DNA of 21,343 nt from Welwitschia mirabilis. Lineage: Eukaryota; Gnetophyta; Gnetopsida; Welwitschiales. The stretch's first letter is position 1; each line of letters starts with the position of its first letter. A program made the translations under genes and the position numbers. A model generated the notes under the pieces. It was not told where the DNA came from. It saw only the letters and a program-made list of their open reading frames with translations, and searched no databases. Positions 9,094 to 18,115 of this stretch are shown here, one piece after another. The stretch lies in NCBI GenBank assembly GCA_051453625.1, contig JBOZIK010000001.1:40155049-40176391 (forward strand), in the 5' to 3' direction.

Positions 9094-9660
9094 TTAAAGA
9101 TATAAGAATAATAGAAGATTCCTCCTCATCATCAAACAAGGTAGGGTTATATATTGAAGGAGCCTCTCTTCCAAAGGATGATGTTGAACTAACATAGACA
9201 ACCCAATATTTTCTTCTATGTCTAATACATCTTCCATGTATTTATCAGTAGCATTGAATACTTTAATACTAAACTTTTTATTACCTATATAACACTTCAT
9301 CATCCTCATGGGAGTATCAATAACACAATTTGTTGTTGCAAAAAAGGCTCTTCCTAAAAGTAGAGGGCATCCTCCATTATGGTTGACCTTAATGATGATC
9401 AAATCTATGGGGTAGAAATCCTTCTCAATTTGGATCAATAAGTCTNNNNNNNNNNTCTTTGATTATCCCTATAGGTATTTTAATTATTACATCAACTAAT
9501 TCCAAAACTTTTCTAGTAGGTTCAATCCTTTCTTCTAATTTAAACTTTATACAGATGTGCAAAGGCATAATATTAACACTTGCACCTATGTCTATTAAGG
9601 ATTTTTTTGATTTTCTTATTTTCTTCCAAAAAAACACAAATACTAACTGCCCTTAGATTT
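9094..9660 (-). pseudogene. Athila A aspartic protease
   Basis: Read 9660 to 9094, interrupted by a 10-N gap. KSKKSLIDIGASVNIMPLHI carries the Athila protease active site (DIGAS, Asp at 9590-9592), followed by ELVDVIIKIPIGIIK, then after the gap DLLIQIEKDFYPIDLIIIKV, CPLLLGRAFFATTNCVIDT (the conserved ILGRPFLAT-type flap/C-terminal box) and MKCYIGNKKFSIKVFNA. The tail to 9094 is a low-conservation linker. The catalytic Asp and LLGR box are preserved, so this is one of the best-kept domains, and once the gap is discounted there is no stop between 9637 and 9094. It aligns with copy B protease at a constant offset of 9622 bases over 9291-9445. Confidence 0.92.
9446..9455. other. 10-N gap in Athila A protease, apparently an overlap rather than missing DNA
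   Basis: The bases tct occur directly on both sides of the gap. Compared with copy B, Athila A is 13 bases longer across this point, that is the ten N plus three. Counting tct once restores collinearity and the protease frame. Confidence 0.85.
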
Positions 9661-10090
9661 TTAAACTTAGAAGATTTTTAAGAAACCAAGTTAGAAAGGG
9701 ATTTTGCAATGAACACTTTACTTGGGATTGTCCTATTTTATTTTCTTCTTACTAAGTTCTTCCAAATTTTGATGTACCTTAGGTTATCTTGAAGGATCTT
9801 TTAAAAGGATAAATTAATAGTGACATCATTGATAATTACGTTTAAATACTTATCATAAGTTGGATTGATGTTCAATCTATCCATCCATTGGGTGGTCTTC
9901 TTTTTTGGATGTTGGTGGTTGTTATTGGATTTAGAGTTAAGAGTAAGAGGAAGGTTTGATTGTTCAAGAATGTCAACATCATCATCTTGAGGTACTTCCT
10001 TATCTTTATGGGAAGAAGTTGAGGGTTCTTCATGAGGAGTAGTATCATGTCCACTTCTAGTAACTACTTTCCAATCTTTTTTCATATCAT
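9661..10090 (-). pseudogene. Athila A gag-protease linker
   Basis: An open frame of 94 codons (10085-9801) reads WKVVTRSGHDTTPHEEPSTS, a polar stretch rich in Asp, Lys and Asn, then KKTTQWMDRLNINPTYDKYL. The VTRSG box followed by a low-complexity acidic region is the usual join between gag and protease in Athila polyproteins. There is no catalytic motif. Positions 9661-9800 are a continuation with stops. Confidence 0.82.
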
Positions 10091-11331
10091 TTGGGTTTTG
10101 AATAGTTTGGGTGGCAAGTAATCCTTCAGGCCTTTGATTTCATAGCATGTTTTGTTAAAGGAGCAAACCAAATTTTCTAAGTTCTTATTCTAGTTTTATA
10201 GGATTTCATTAGTGGTATCCTATATCATTTTGAGTTCTTCCATCATTTCTCTACAAGAGTCATTTTTATTGTAGTTGGAAAAATTGTGCTGAGAGTTATG
10301 ACTTTTGAATTTGTTATCAAATAAGGGTTTGAAAGATGTTGAAGGTTCATTATTTCATGATGGATATTATTAGTTACCTTCAAAGTTGTTTTGCCTTTGA
10401 TTGAATGCATAAACTTCATTGAACATGGCCTCTTTACTAGTTGGTAAATCAAGGCATTCTTTGATAGGATGAGAGTTTTTATTACATATTTCACAATAGT
10501 TGAGTTGATTTAATACTTTTGCATCAATTAATAATTTTGTATAACTCTCTAAGGTACAAGTAAGATCACTAAGTAGGATGTTAACCTTTTATTACTCTTA
10601 TTTATGTTGCACTTTCTTTGAATCTCTAAGCATTTCACTTATAGTTCTAGTGTCTTTACATATAGCTTTGGACCAAATTTAACTTCTTTCTATAAGATCT
10701 TTTAATAAGTTTCAAGAATCATTTAAGACTAAATTAAGTAAATTTTCACTTCGTGAAAAATATACCATTTGTTTGGCTTGATTATTCAATTTAGTATAGA
10801 AGTGATCATCACGTTCTTCTTTGAAAAACTCATTCACTGGATTGAATGACATGGCTATGAAAAATATTTTGTATGTTGAGAGTAATCTTCATGAGGGTAT
10901 TATTGGAAAGTGATTACCTCATTTCTTCTTATCCTCATAACTATCTCATTCATGAGTCATTTGATAAAGACTTCTTAAACTTGACTCCAACTCCAAAGGC
11001 TTTTGTGTTTGATGGTTTTAAGCCAATTTTTTGCTTTTTCTCTAAGGGTAAAGGAAAAGATGATCATGTAGGTTCTATTTGAAGTTTTGTTTTTTCCATT
11101 TCCTAAAGTAAGGATGAGCTGTTCAATCTCAGCTATGTGATGGAATGGGTTTTCATTAGGTTCTCTAGAAATGGTAGGATAGGCATTAAAGTTTTTTAAC
11201 TCTATTTCATCTCTGGTGGGGAGGTTAAATGTGTTTTAAAGTTTTCTCTTTTTGTTATCTAACATATCCTTTAGAGTGACATTTGAACTAGAGGATTCTA
11301 ATATTTTATGTGAAGATTTGTTGGATACCAT
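10091..11331 (-). pseudogene. Athila A gag
   Basis: Start chosen at ATG 11331 (MVSNKSSHK), which matches the MVS start of copy B at 21127. Domains in order: LPTRDEIELKNFNAYPTI and NPFHHIAEIEQLIL (11215-11100), IFSFTLREKAKNWLKTI and SLWSWSQV (the core of the retrotransposon gag domain, 11065-11000), NEFFKEERDDHFYTKLNNQAK (10835-10770), ISEMLRDSKK, then an intact CCHC knuckle CEICNKNSHPIKEC at 10454-10495 followed by EAMFNEVYAFNQRQNNFEGN. Stops at roughly ten sites and at least two frame changes. It would encode the particle-forming protein of the element. Confidence 0.9.
10454..10495 (-). other. Intact CCHC zinc knuckle of Athila A gag
   Basis: The minus-strand codons give C-EI-C-NKNS-H-PIKE-C, an exact C-x2-C-x4-H-x4-C motif. 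The equivalent site in Athila B has lost two ligands. Confidence 0.92.
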
Positions 11332-11990
11332 AGAGGTAGGAGTATTGGGATGATTAGGCAAAGGAGGAAAGGTGGGATTTTTATTATAAATTGATTGATT
11401 TCCAAAACTTTTCATAGGTTTACGAGTATGAAAACAAAGAATATTAAATGTAGAATAATTGTCTTACTCAACTAAAGAAATAAACTTTTCTTTCTCACTC
11501 TAAGTTCTTGAATTAAAGTCCATCAAACTTTCTTTGATTGTTTCTTCAAGGAAATGTCTTTTACAAGCATGCTTGCCTTTGTTGCTATTTATCATTACCC
11601 TATAAAGTCAACTTATGTTACACAAACTTCCTTACATTCAAGTGGCAACAATATCCAGGATCATTAGGATCCCTCAAAGATGCAAGAAGTAGGATACACC
11701 AAATGAATGTGGCAATTACTCAGATCACGTGAAGCACAAAGTGTAGGCTAAGTTTATTGAAAGCAATAATTAATGTGGCAATTACTCAGATCACTTGAAT
11801 GTAAGCACAAAGTGGAGATTATAGTATACAAAAAATTGATAATCAAGTAATTACTTATAGACCAAAAGGTAATCAAGTAATTATAAGTAGATCCAAAAGA
11901 ATAAAATACAACATTACTTAAATAAACAATTTGAAGTGAATTTAAGATACTTACTTAAGTAATGACAATCTTAAATTTTCCTTAAAGTCC
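11332..11990 (-). other. Athila A untranslated leader between PBS and gag
   Basis: About 660 bp separate the gag start from the primer site. No coding frame in it resembles a protein. It contains the short tandem and direct repeats listed at 11706-11889. A leader of this size is normal for Athila elements. Confidence 0.75.
11706..11889. repeat. Direct repeats in the Athila A leader
   Basis: Two copies of aatgtggcaattactcagat start at 11706 and 11772 (66 bp apart); after a one-base difference both continue into gcacaaagtg. Just downstream, taatcaagtaatta occurs twice about 33 bp apart (11840-11885), each followed by a variant of agaccaaaag. Confidence 0.85.
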
Positions 11991-12008
11991 TTCCTGATAA
12001 TAATGCTA
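11991..12008 (-). promoter_or_regulatory. Athila A primer-binding site (tRNA-Asp), decayed by transitions only
   Basis: The plus strand reads ttcctgataataatgcta. The 3' end of plant tRNA-Asp is TCCCCGGCAACGGCGCCA. Nine of eighteen positions match and all nine others are C-to-T or G-to-A. It is followed by three bases and the LTR TG at 12012. Athila elements typically use tRNA-Asp. Confidence 0.82.
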
Positions 12009-12011
12009 AAA

Positions 12012-13131
12012 TGTTGTAATGTGTATTTGTGCTTTTAAAACCAATATTCTAAAGATAAAATTTAACTTATAAAATCTAAAAAGTTAATAATCTAATTACA
12101 CACAATACACATTTGCATGGTGGAATCAACCTAAATGTCATACACTTAGAGAAGACTTCTAAAAAAGAATTTGAAAAATTAATTTCAAAAAGCGAAGAAC
12201 ATATTTTTAGCTTCTTTTCTAGAAAATAAAATCAAACAATGCAAGGTTGAAGATGAAATGCAACGCAATGGAATAAAATGAAATGCAACACAATTTAGAA
12301 TGAATGCAAATATAATATAATTAATTAACCAAATTTCCGATATATTATCACTTAGATTAGTCCTTATAGTCCATATCAATTACAAATTCATGTCACTTTC
12401 ATTGTAATTAAAATAAGTTATAAGGGATAAAAATAAAGCATTTGATAAGAGTTCCAATTCAATCAATATTTTATTAATAAAATTGATGTACATCCACTTA
12501 CAATAACTACTTCTTAATGAAAGATTCATTTCCTAACATCAAGGTAGTTCTTCACATAAGTAGGATGGAACTCCTTGCCATTAATAATCTCTAATCAACA
12601 CAAGAATTTGGATGACAAAAGATGATTTTGAATGAGGCCTAAGAGCATCTATTTAAAGGTTAGAATAGTAAGTTAAGGGTCACTAAGGGGTGTAAAATGA
12701 AGAGGCATAATTAATATTTACCCTTTCGTAATAATTGGATTAGTTTTACAAATTGTTTTATTTGTCATCCTTCATGTCATTCCAATGACATAGTGGACAA
12801 TCATTTCAATGGATAAGTGATGCTTGGCATGTCTTGACCATCCAATCTTTACTAATTGTTATTTTGGTTGTCATCCTAATGACATAGGGGATGACTTTCA
12901 ATCTTGTTCTATTGCTTATTATTTTACAATAAGCATTCCAATGATAAATGAGATGACTATTATTTTGCATCAATCATCCCAATAACATACTAGACAACTA
13001 TTATTTTTCATGAATCATTTCAATAACATAGTAAACAATTAGTTGTTCTTGCTTAACTCCATCTTAATCATGGTGATTTGATCCATCATCATGCAAAAAT
13101 AGCTCCTTGTATTGGAAATTATTGCATTTCA
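12012..13131 (-). mobile_element. 5' LTR of Athila element A
   Basis: Begins TGTTGTAATGTGTATTTGTG on the plus strand, beside the tRNA-Asp site, and is taken to end near ttgcatttca at 13131. Length is about 1.12 kb. It resembles the LTR at 15344-16377 at both ends and in the middle (ttgtggtgtgtattttt start, caacctaaatgtcatac, the gcaaaaatagctc block). It carries several copies of the TCATCC...GGATGA repeat (12771-13020). The right end is less certain than the left. No coding frame was recognised. Confidence 0.72.
12771..13020. repeat. Diverged TCATCC/GACATAG repeats in Athila LTR A
   Basis: Variants of TCATCC-n-AATGACATAGTGGACAA recur at about 12771, 12868, 12930, 12966 and 13009. The copy at 12872 reads tcatcctaatgacatagggg followed by atga, so its ends (TCATCC and GGATGA) form a perfect inverted repeat. 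Confidence 0.78.
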
Positions 13132-13156
13132 TGATCTATATAGAAGCTTTGCATTA

Positions 13157-13162
13157 GGGGGG

Positions 13163-13199
<37 letters not shown>
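13157..13199. repeat. Poly-G then (GA)n microsatellite
   Basis: Nine G at 13157-13165 run into about 16 GA units to 13197, ending GGG. It sits between the end of the Athila A LTR and the truncated copia fragment B. The flank 13200-13290 has no recognised feature. Confidence 0.97.
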
Positions 13200-13201
<2 letters not shown>

Positions 13202-13290
13202 ACCCAAACCTACTGAGACCAATTATTCTTTATTCTCAATCCTCAGTAAAGTTTCCCACATATGGTAGAAGAAGAGGTAGTGCAAAATGT

Positions 13291-14250
13291 GGTGTTGGCG
13301 ATGGTATGCCCACTCTTGAGAACATTTGCATAGATCCTTGGAAAACTCTCAATAGGACCTAAAACTATGCTCCACAAGTGTGTTAAATATATCAATTTGG
13401 CTTTGCAACAAGGTAGTAAGATATAGTAAACTATTAATCATATATCTATATATGTTTTAGTCTACTTTCTTATTAAGAAATGCTTGTTTAATTTTGTAGT
13501 TAAGCTCATTGGTGTTCCTTTTGGCTTGATGTCTTAAAACTTATATTTTTCTAGTAAGTTCTTAGTATATTTAGATTGTAAAAAAAATATACCTTATTTA
13601 TTTCATCCAACTCGCAATCTCACAAAGTTGTTCATCTTACTGATCATGCATATTTCAAATTTACCTACCATAAGCCAAGTAAATTCTTGCATAGGGAATC
13701 ATTAGTAGTATCAAAAATAATATCATACACATAATTTTAAATAGTACTAAAACCATGCTTAATAACCTTAATAAATAATGTTATATTAGATGTACCCATT
13801 TTGAAGCCACTATTAATAAAATGTTTAGAGAGACATTATGCTCAGTGTATATAGTTTAAACTATATAAAGCCTTCTTTAACCTATAAAGATAATAACTTT
13901 TATGTAAATAAATAAAACTTTCAAACTATTTAACATATGTCTCTTCTTAGATAACTCCATTTAAGAATGCAATTTTGCTATTCATTTGATATAAGGTAAA
14001 TCTTTTGAAGAATGCAAATGACATCAACATTCTAATTGATTTCATTCTAGCAATAGGTGCCATGTTTCCTCAAAGTTGAATCCTTCTTGATGGCTGTAAC
14101 CTTTGATAACATGATAAGAATTATTTATTACCAAACTTTCATTCTCATTTGTCTTGTTTCTAAAGATTAATTTTATTCCTATGATTTAATTGTTTGAAGG
14201 CTTATACACTAGTTTTCAAAAATTACATCTTTGAGATTGGGTTAATTCCT
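13291..14250 (-). pseudogene. Ty1/copia fragment B reverse transcriptase
   Basis: Read 14250 to about 13291. KLVYKPSNN, IIGIKLIFRNKTNEN and IKGYSHQEGFNFEETW (14220-14060), a frame shift, then ARMKSIRMLMSFAFFKRFTLYQMNSKIAFLNG (motif A, near 14040-13965), EETYVK, LKKALYSL (near 13875), GFKMGTSNITLFIKVIKHGF, and the active-site box YVYDIIFDTTNDSL (13722-13733 for YVYD). The order continues with KYTKNLL-like and KPKGTPMS-like remnants near 13540, then SLLYLTT and IDIFNT near 13420. The motif A Asp is Asn (13980-13982) and the first Asp of YVDD is Tyr (13725-13727), so two catalytic residues are lost. Stops are dense. No RNase H, 3' LTR or terminal repeat is found, so the fragment is truncated at its left end. 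Confidence 0.9.
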
Positions 14251-15040
14251 CATGCATTTGTGAACTTCTAATTTTCATAATCTTTAGCATCTCTAAAACT
14301 TTTGAAATTTATTTGAGAGATGTACATAACATACCCATTAAAATCACATAATGATTTCCTTCTTTTGACACTAGTGTTAGGTATTTTAATAATGTTGTTA
14401 GAAGAGTGCACATTTTTTATCCTACTCATTTTGGAAGGCTTTGTTATGTTTGACTTTTTGTTAACATCTATATCACTATTAGAGTCTAATGGTTACACTT
14501 TAGAGTGATGTAGATTTTTTCCATCCTATGTATAAGAAGACATTTACATGCGAGCATCATTAATATTGACATTTATTATTTCTTCTATGGTTAGAGTTCA
14601 TTTCTTATAAACTTTATATGCTTTGCTAATCATATGATACTCAAGAATGATATCTTCATCAGTATTGACATCAAATTTTCTAAATGAATCTTTATCATTT
14701 AAAATATAGTGTGTTGAACCAAAATTTTAACTTATAGATGGGTTTACCATACCATAGTTCATAATCAGATTTGGTAGTGAATTATATTACTAGAAGATTA
14801 TTGGAAACATAGTAAGATTTGCTTATAGCTTTTACCCAATAATGATAAGCTATACTTTAAACATGTAACATAGTTTTTATCATCTCATTAAATTGTTTGC
14901 ATTTGTGCTTTATAATTTGATTTTGTTTAGAGTCCTTAGAGTAGAGAATTAATGATATATTCCATGTTATTTACAAAACCTCTTAAGGCATGCATTTTTC
15001 AATTCTTCACTATTGTAATTGATAAGTAAAGATTTACGTG
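14251..15040 (-). pseudogene. Ty1/copia fragment B integrase C-terminal half
   Basis: Read 15040 to 14251. EELKNACLKRFCK*HGIYH*FSTLRT (14990-14915) matches the copia segment around the second catalytic region. SKSYYVSNNL-type residues near 14800, then KPIYKLKF, and KDSFRKFDVNTDEDIILEYHMISKAYKVYKK (14700-14590) match the C-terminal integrase domain. The region 14250-14560 is the variable integrase-RT spacer. The N-terminal zinc domain, protease and gag are absent, so the fragment is also truncated on its right. Many stops. Confidence 0.86.
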
Positions 15041-15343
15041 AAAAGTAATATCTTTTGTAGGTTAGAAACATAGGAGTTAATATTTAGTTTATGAAAGAAG
15101 GGAGTAGAGTAAAGTATGACAGCCAAGCTAGGGCTTTGCTTTAGGGTGCACAATGGTAGTTAGAGGGACATGTCTTACCTGAATCTAGTACATCTTTCAT
15201 GCATCAGTGTGTTCTTTTCTTTCACAGCTACTCCACACAAGTGTTTTTTAGAGTGCGTGGCAGTAGATAGAGGGATGTTTCATCTTTGGCATGTCTTCCA
15301 TGCACTAGAGCATTACCTCTTTCATGGCATCTCCATGCATGTT
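15041..15343. repeat. Degenerate ~105-bp tandem pair, origin unknown
   Basis: Two related units at about 15143-15245 and 15250-15343 share agggtgc, tggtagt/tggcagt, tagaggga, ctttcat and ctcca(c/t)(a/g)ca blocks in the same order. The stretch is visibly richer in G and C than its surroundings. It lies between copia fragment B and the second Athila-like LTR. No coding frame was recognised. Positions 15041-15142 hold nothing recognisable. Confidence 0.65.
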
Positions 15344-15852
15344 TGTTGTGGTGTGTATTTTTGTATACACACTCTAGTATAAATGGGAGTAATCCAAATG
15401 TCATATCTCATTGAAGACTTATGAGAGAAAAATAAGGATTGGTTTTTAATGAGAATATGATAACTGAAATTTTAAAGAACAATGTAGAAAATAAATATGT
15501 AATGCAAATGCGAATGCAACTAAATCTAAATGAAATGCAAAATGATCCTAAAACTACTCTCTTTTAATCTTAACAAAGGCTGTCCTTAAGACCTATATCA
15601 CCAATGAAACTATCACCAAATCAAGGGTAACATAAACCATAAGGAACATCTAATAGAACTAAATGCGTAAATAAAAATAGAGTTTTATATTAAAAGGAAC
15701 TAACATCTAGGTTATAAAACAAACAAGCCTTAATGGAGGATGTATAGCCCTTTACCAAGGGATCATCTTTCTACAACTCTCAAGATGGGTCTTTTACCCT
15801 TTAATCTCCTATCATGAGAATTTCTAGTGCATCAAAGATGGAGAGGAGAGTT

Positions 15853-15866
15853 GGGGGGGGGGGGGG
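15853..15866. repeat. Poly-G tract inside LTR B
   Basis: Fourteen consecutive G bases followed by TGGTGGG. LTR A has no equivalent tract at the aligned point, so it arose after the copies separated. Confidence 0.95.
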
Positions 15867-15989
15867 TGGTGGGAAGGTCTTACTTATAGGGTTGAGAAAC
15901 AAAACTGACACATAAAAGACACTACAAACACACTCAATTACAAGAAAGAAATAGATGAAACTAATAGAAGTCAGCTGGTGGTTACAACT

Positions 15990-16135
15990 GTCATCCTAGC
16001 TATCGTTTAAATGACATAAGTGGACGATCATCCTTTAGAAAGGATGACTCCTTAGTTCTGGCTCTAGTCCATGTCAGCATTCTCTTGTGGCATCTACAGT
16101 GCTGCCATCCTAGCTGTCGTGGATATGACAGAGGA
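15990..16135. repeat. TCATCC...GACA repeats in LTR B
   Basis: Copies at about 15990 (tcatcctagctatcgttta then atgacataagtggac), 16029 (atcatcctttagaaaggatg, a hairpin-capable palindrome) and 16098 (atcctagctgtcgtggatatg then acagaggagacaat). They match the repeat at 21186-21222. Confidence 0.78.
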
Positions 16136-16377
16136 GACAATAGTCCTTTTTGTCTTTTTCACTGAAGAGAAGTCTTCCTTTTGCATCATTAATTTTCCTT
16201 TAAAGCCATATGCATTAGAATGTGTCTTAAATGGCTCTAATCATGCTAAGAATTGCATATTTCTAAGATCTTCTATTAATTCTCTATAATCCTAAGAATT
16301 GCATCTAAACTTATGTAAATATTTTGCAAAATAGCTCATAAAACCCCATCAAATACACATAATTTAGTAGTGCATCA

Positions 16378-17961
16378 TAGCCCTTTACTTAATCTTTCTA
16401 AGTCCCAGACAAAAACCAGGTGAACAAAGATAAAATGTGAGCCAAATCATCTTTAAAAAAATTAATCTGGGCATTATAAAATAGGCTTATAAATAATCTC
16501 AAACACATCATATAGAAAAATAAAACATAACACATCATATGTATAGAGTGAAAATTTAAAAACTATATTGTATGAAAGCCTTAAAATAACTTGAAAAGTT
16601 TATAAAAATAAGTCATGACAATGGGTTCTTAGCCCTCCACTTAGAAAAACAATGCATTCTGTATTAGCTAATATACCAAAGAAAGCAGATGGGGGTGAGA
16701 AGGCAGATGATGGGTGTTTTTGAATTTGGACAACTTTTGAAATTAGGTGTAAAGATGAGTATAGAAATATCAAATTTGAACAATAGAGACATATGAAATA
16801 TTCTAACAAGCATGGAAAGAGTGGACAATGAAAATGTACTAAGTAGAATGAAGCAAATCCATAAATGCCCAACAAATGTTCCATCATAAAAATGATTAAA
16901 AACAACATTGACAAATTCAAAAGACTAAAAATAGACATCACAGAACTATTAAGAAAATTCATTTAAGTAAGAAATCAACTCTTTATTGAAAAAAACTGAA
17001 CAAGGAAAGTATTAAATGTTAAGGTCCTAAAATGATAAAAAATATGAAAATGACTTTAAAACAACTAACCGAACAACAAAAGAAAACAAAAAAATGGACA
17101 TAATGCAACATAAATAAGATGTCCTATTTATCCAAAATTTTAACCTAGTAGACTCCCATGAAAGAAATCATAACATCACTTGATTTTAAAATGTATAACT
17201 TGATGTATTAAAAAATTCCATTCGATGAGGCAGTGGTTATGACAATGCTAAAAATTAAATGCTTTAAACAATGAATGATAAGACCAAAGAGTTGCTTAAA
17301 AATGAACTCACTAGCTTACATCTTAAAAAAAAACATCTAAATCTTAAGAAATGCAATAATCATGTGAAAAGACAAAAAGTCTAGGAAACAAGCAATGCTT
17401 CTGATGATATCAGAACATCACTGATCCCATAGCCTTCACATTTTTATTATTTTATTATTTAACTATCCATGATGAGGGGAGTGTAATCATAGTCGGAGAA
17501 GTAAGGATCCATAAAGCATGGACAACTGACCTCCTAGTGGATTTCTCACAACTATCATATTATATTACTAAAGGCCCCTTTTGAGAAAATTTACCTCAGT
17601 GTACTTGTAGTAGAATATCATGCTGACCAAGATTTAAGCTATCTCAAATTTAAAGTATCATGGTATTATTTTATACTTTTTTCTTTTTTTCATAATTAAA
17701 AATTCCACATAATTAAACACTCCAAAAAAACAAAGGTAAAGTCATAAGAAAAATACAAAGACAAACACCTTAAATAATCTAAGATCTTTTCATTATTGAA
17801 AAAACATAAAAAATAAAGCATCTTCTTCAAACTAAAGTTCATAGACGTGTGAATGTCTTAAGATTGAGTGAATCCAATATTACCACTATAAAATGCCCAA
17901 GTCAAAAGACTAGTCATGAAAATAAATTCATAAGTCATGTTTGAAATATGATCAAGAAACA
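16378..17961 (-). other. Athila B 3' noncoding region
   Basis: About 1.6 kb between the integrase stop of Athila B and LTR B. Athila elements often carry a long region here, sometimes with an envelope-like frame. It is AT-rich and mostly structureless. It contains one 120-codon minus frame (16600-16962, listed separately) and a more GC-balanced block at about 17400-17600 whose minus strand can read MDPYFSDYDYTPLIMDS, bounded by stops and not recognised. The block near 17690-17830 loosely resembles 18140-18280. No other gene is supported. Confidence 0.6.
16600..16962 (-). other. 120-codon hydrophobic open frame, coding status doubtful
   Basis: This is the longest open frame outside the recognised pol domains. 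ATG at 16962 opens a frame rich in Leu, Phe, Ile and Ser, with two to three possible membrane segments in the first 75 residues and a polar tail ending CHDLFL. It lies between integrase and the 3' LTR, where some Athila elements encode an envelope-like protein. Against coding: no homologue recognised, all neighbouring genes are decayed, and T-rich strands give hydrophobic translations by chance. Confidence 0.2.
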
Positions 17962-18115
17962 TCATAATGACCTCCAAAGAAAAAAGCTAAGAGAAAATTC
18001 AGAAAGTTGCTCATATATTTTCAAACTTTGCCCATTAACATTTTGAATTTCTTTAGTGATTAAGTCAAAAATCTTAATAGAGCCATTAGAATATACTTTC
18101 TCAAAAAGATGAGAA
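17962..18115 (-). pseudogene. Athila B integrase C-terminal end
   Basis: Read 18115 to the stop at 17962-17964: KVYSNGSIKIFDLITKEIQN, then VNGQSLKIYEQL and a short tail. This is the usual end of Athila integrase (a GAVEI-like strand, then VNGQRLK). It matches Athila A at 5935-5995 and continues past the point where copia A interrupted that copy. The catalytic core and zinc domain are missing: to the right the sequence leaves integrase homology at about 18115. Confidence 0.85.

Larger units (their letters stand above)
15344..16377 (-). mobile_element. Athila-like LTR B, probably the 3' LTR of Athila element B
   Basis: Begins TGTTGTGGTGTGTATTTTTG at 15344, like the left end of LTR A. It is taken to end tagtagtgcatca at 16377. 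Length is about 1.03 kb, close to LTR A. Internal agreement with LTR A: aatccaaatgtcatat, gaagactt, a run of AATGCAA-type words, the TCATCC repeats (15991-16135) and gcaaaatagctc near 16328. To its right the element-sense strand reads AGAAAGATTAAGTAAAGGGC, a possible polypurine tract just before the LTR. This and the position 3' of the copy B integrase make it the likely 3' LTR of Athila B; a solo LTR is also possible. Confidence 0.6.

Noticed and set aside
11640-11800. tggcaa-containing repeats as a primer-binding site
   Set aside because: They do not lie beside a TG LTR end and do not match a tRNA 3' end; the site at 11991-12008 does both.
12771-13020. MicroRNA-type hairpins from the TCATCC...GGATGA palindromes
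   Set aside because: Stems visible by eye are only about six base pairs; too short for a precursor without further evidence.
15321-15343. A tRNA-Asp primer site left of LTR B
   Set aside because: Some resemblance to the tRNA-Asp end exists, but with transversions and an insertion, and the same bases fit the 105-bp tandem unit.
16600-16962. Treating the 120-codon frame as a functional host membrane protein gene
   Set aside because: No promoter, intron structure or homologue can be seen, and it sits inside a decayed element; kept only as a doubtful open frame.
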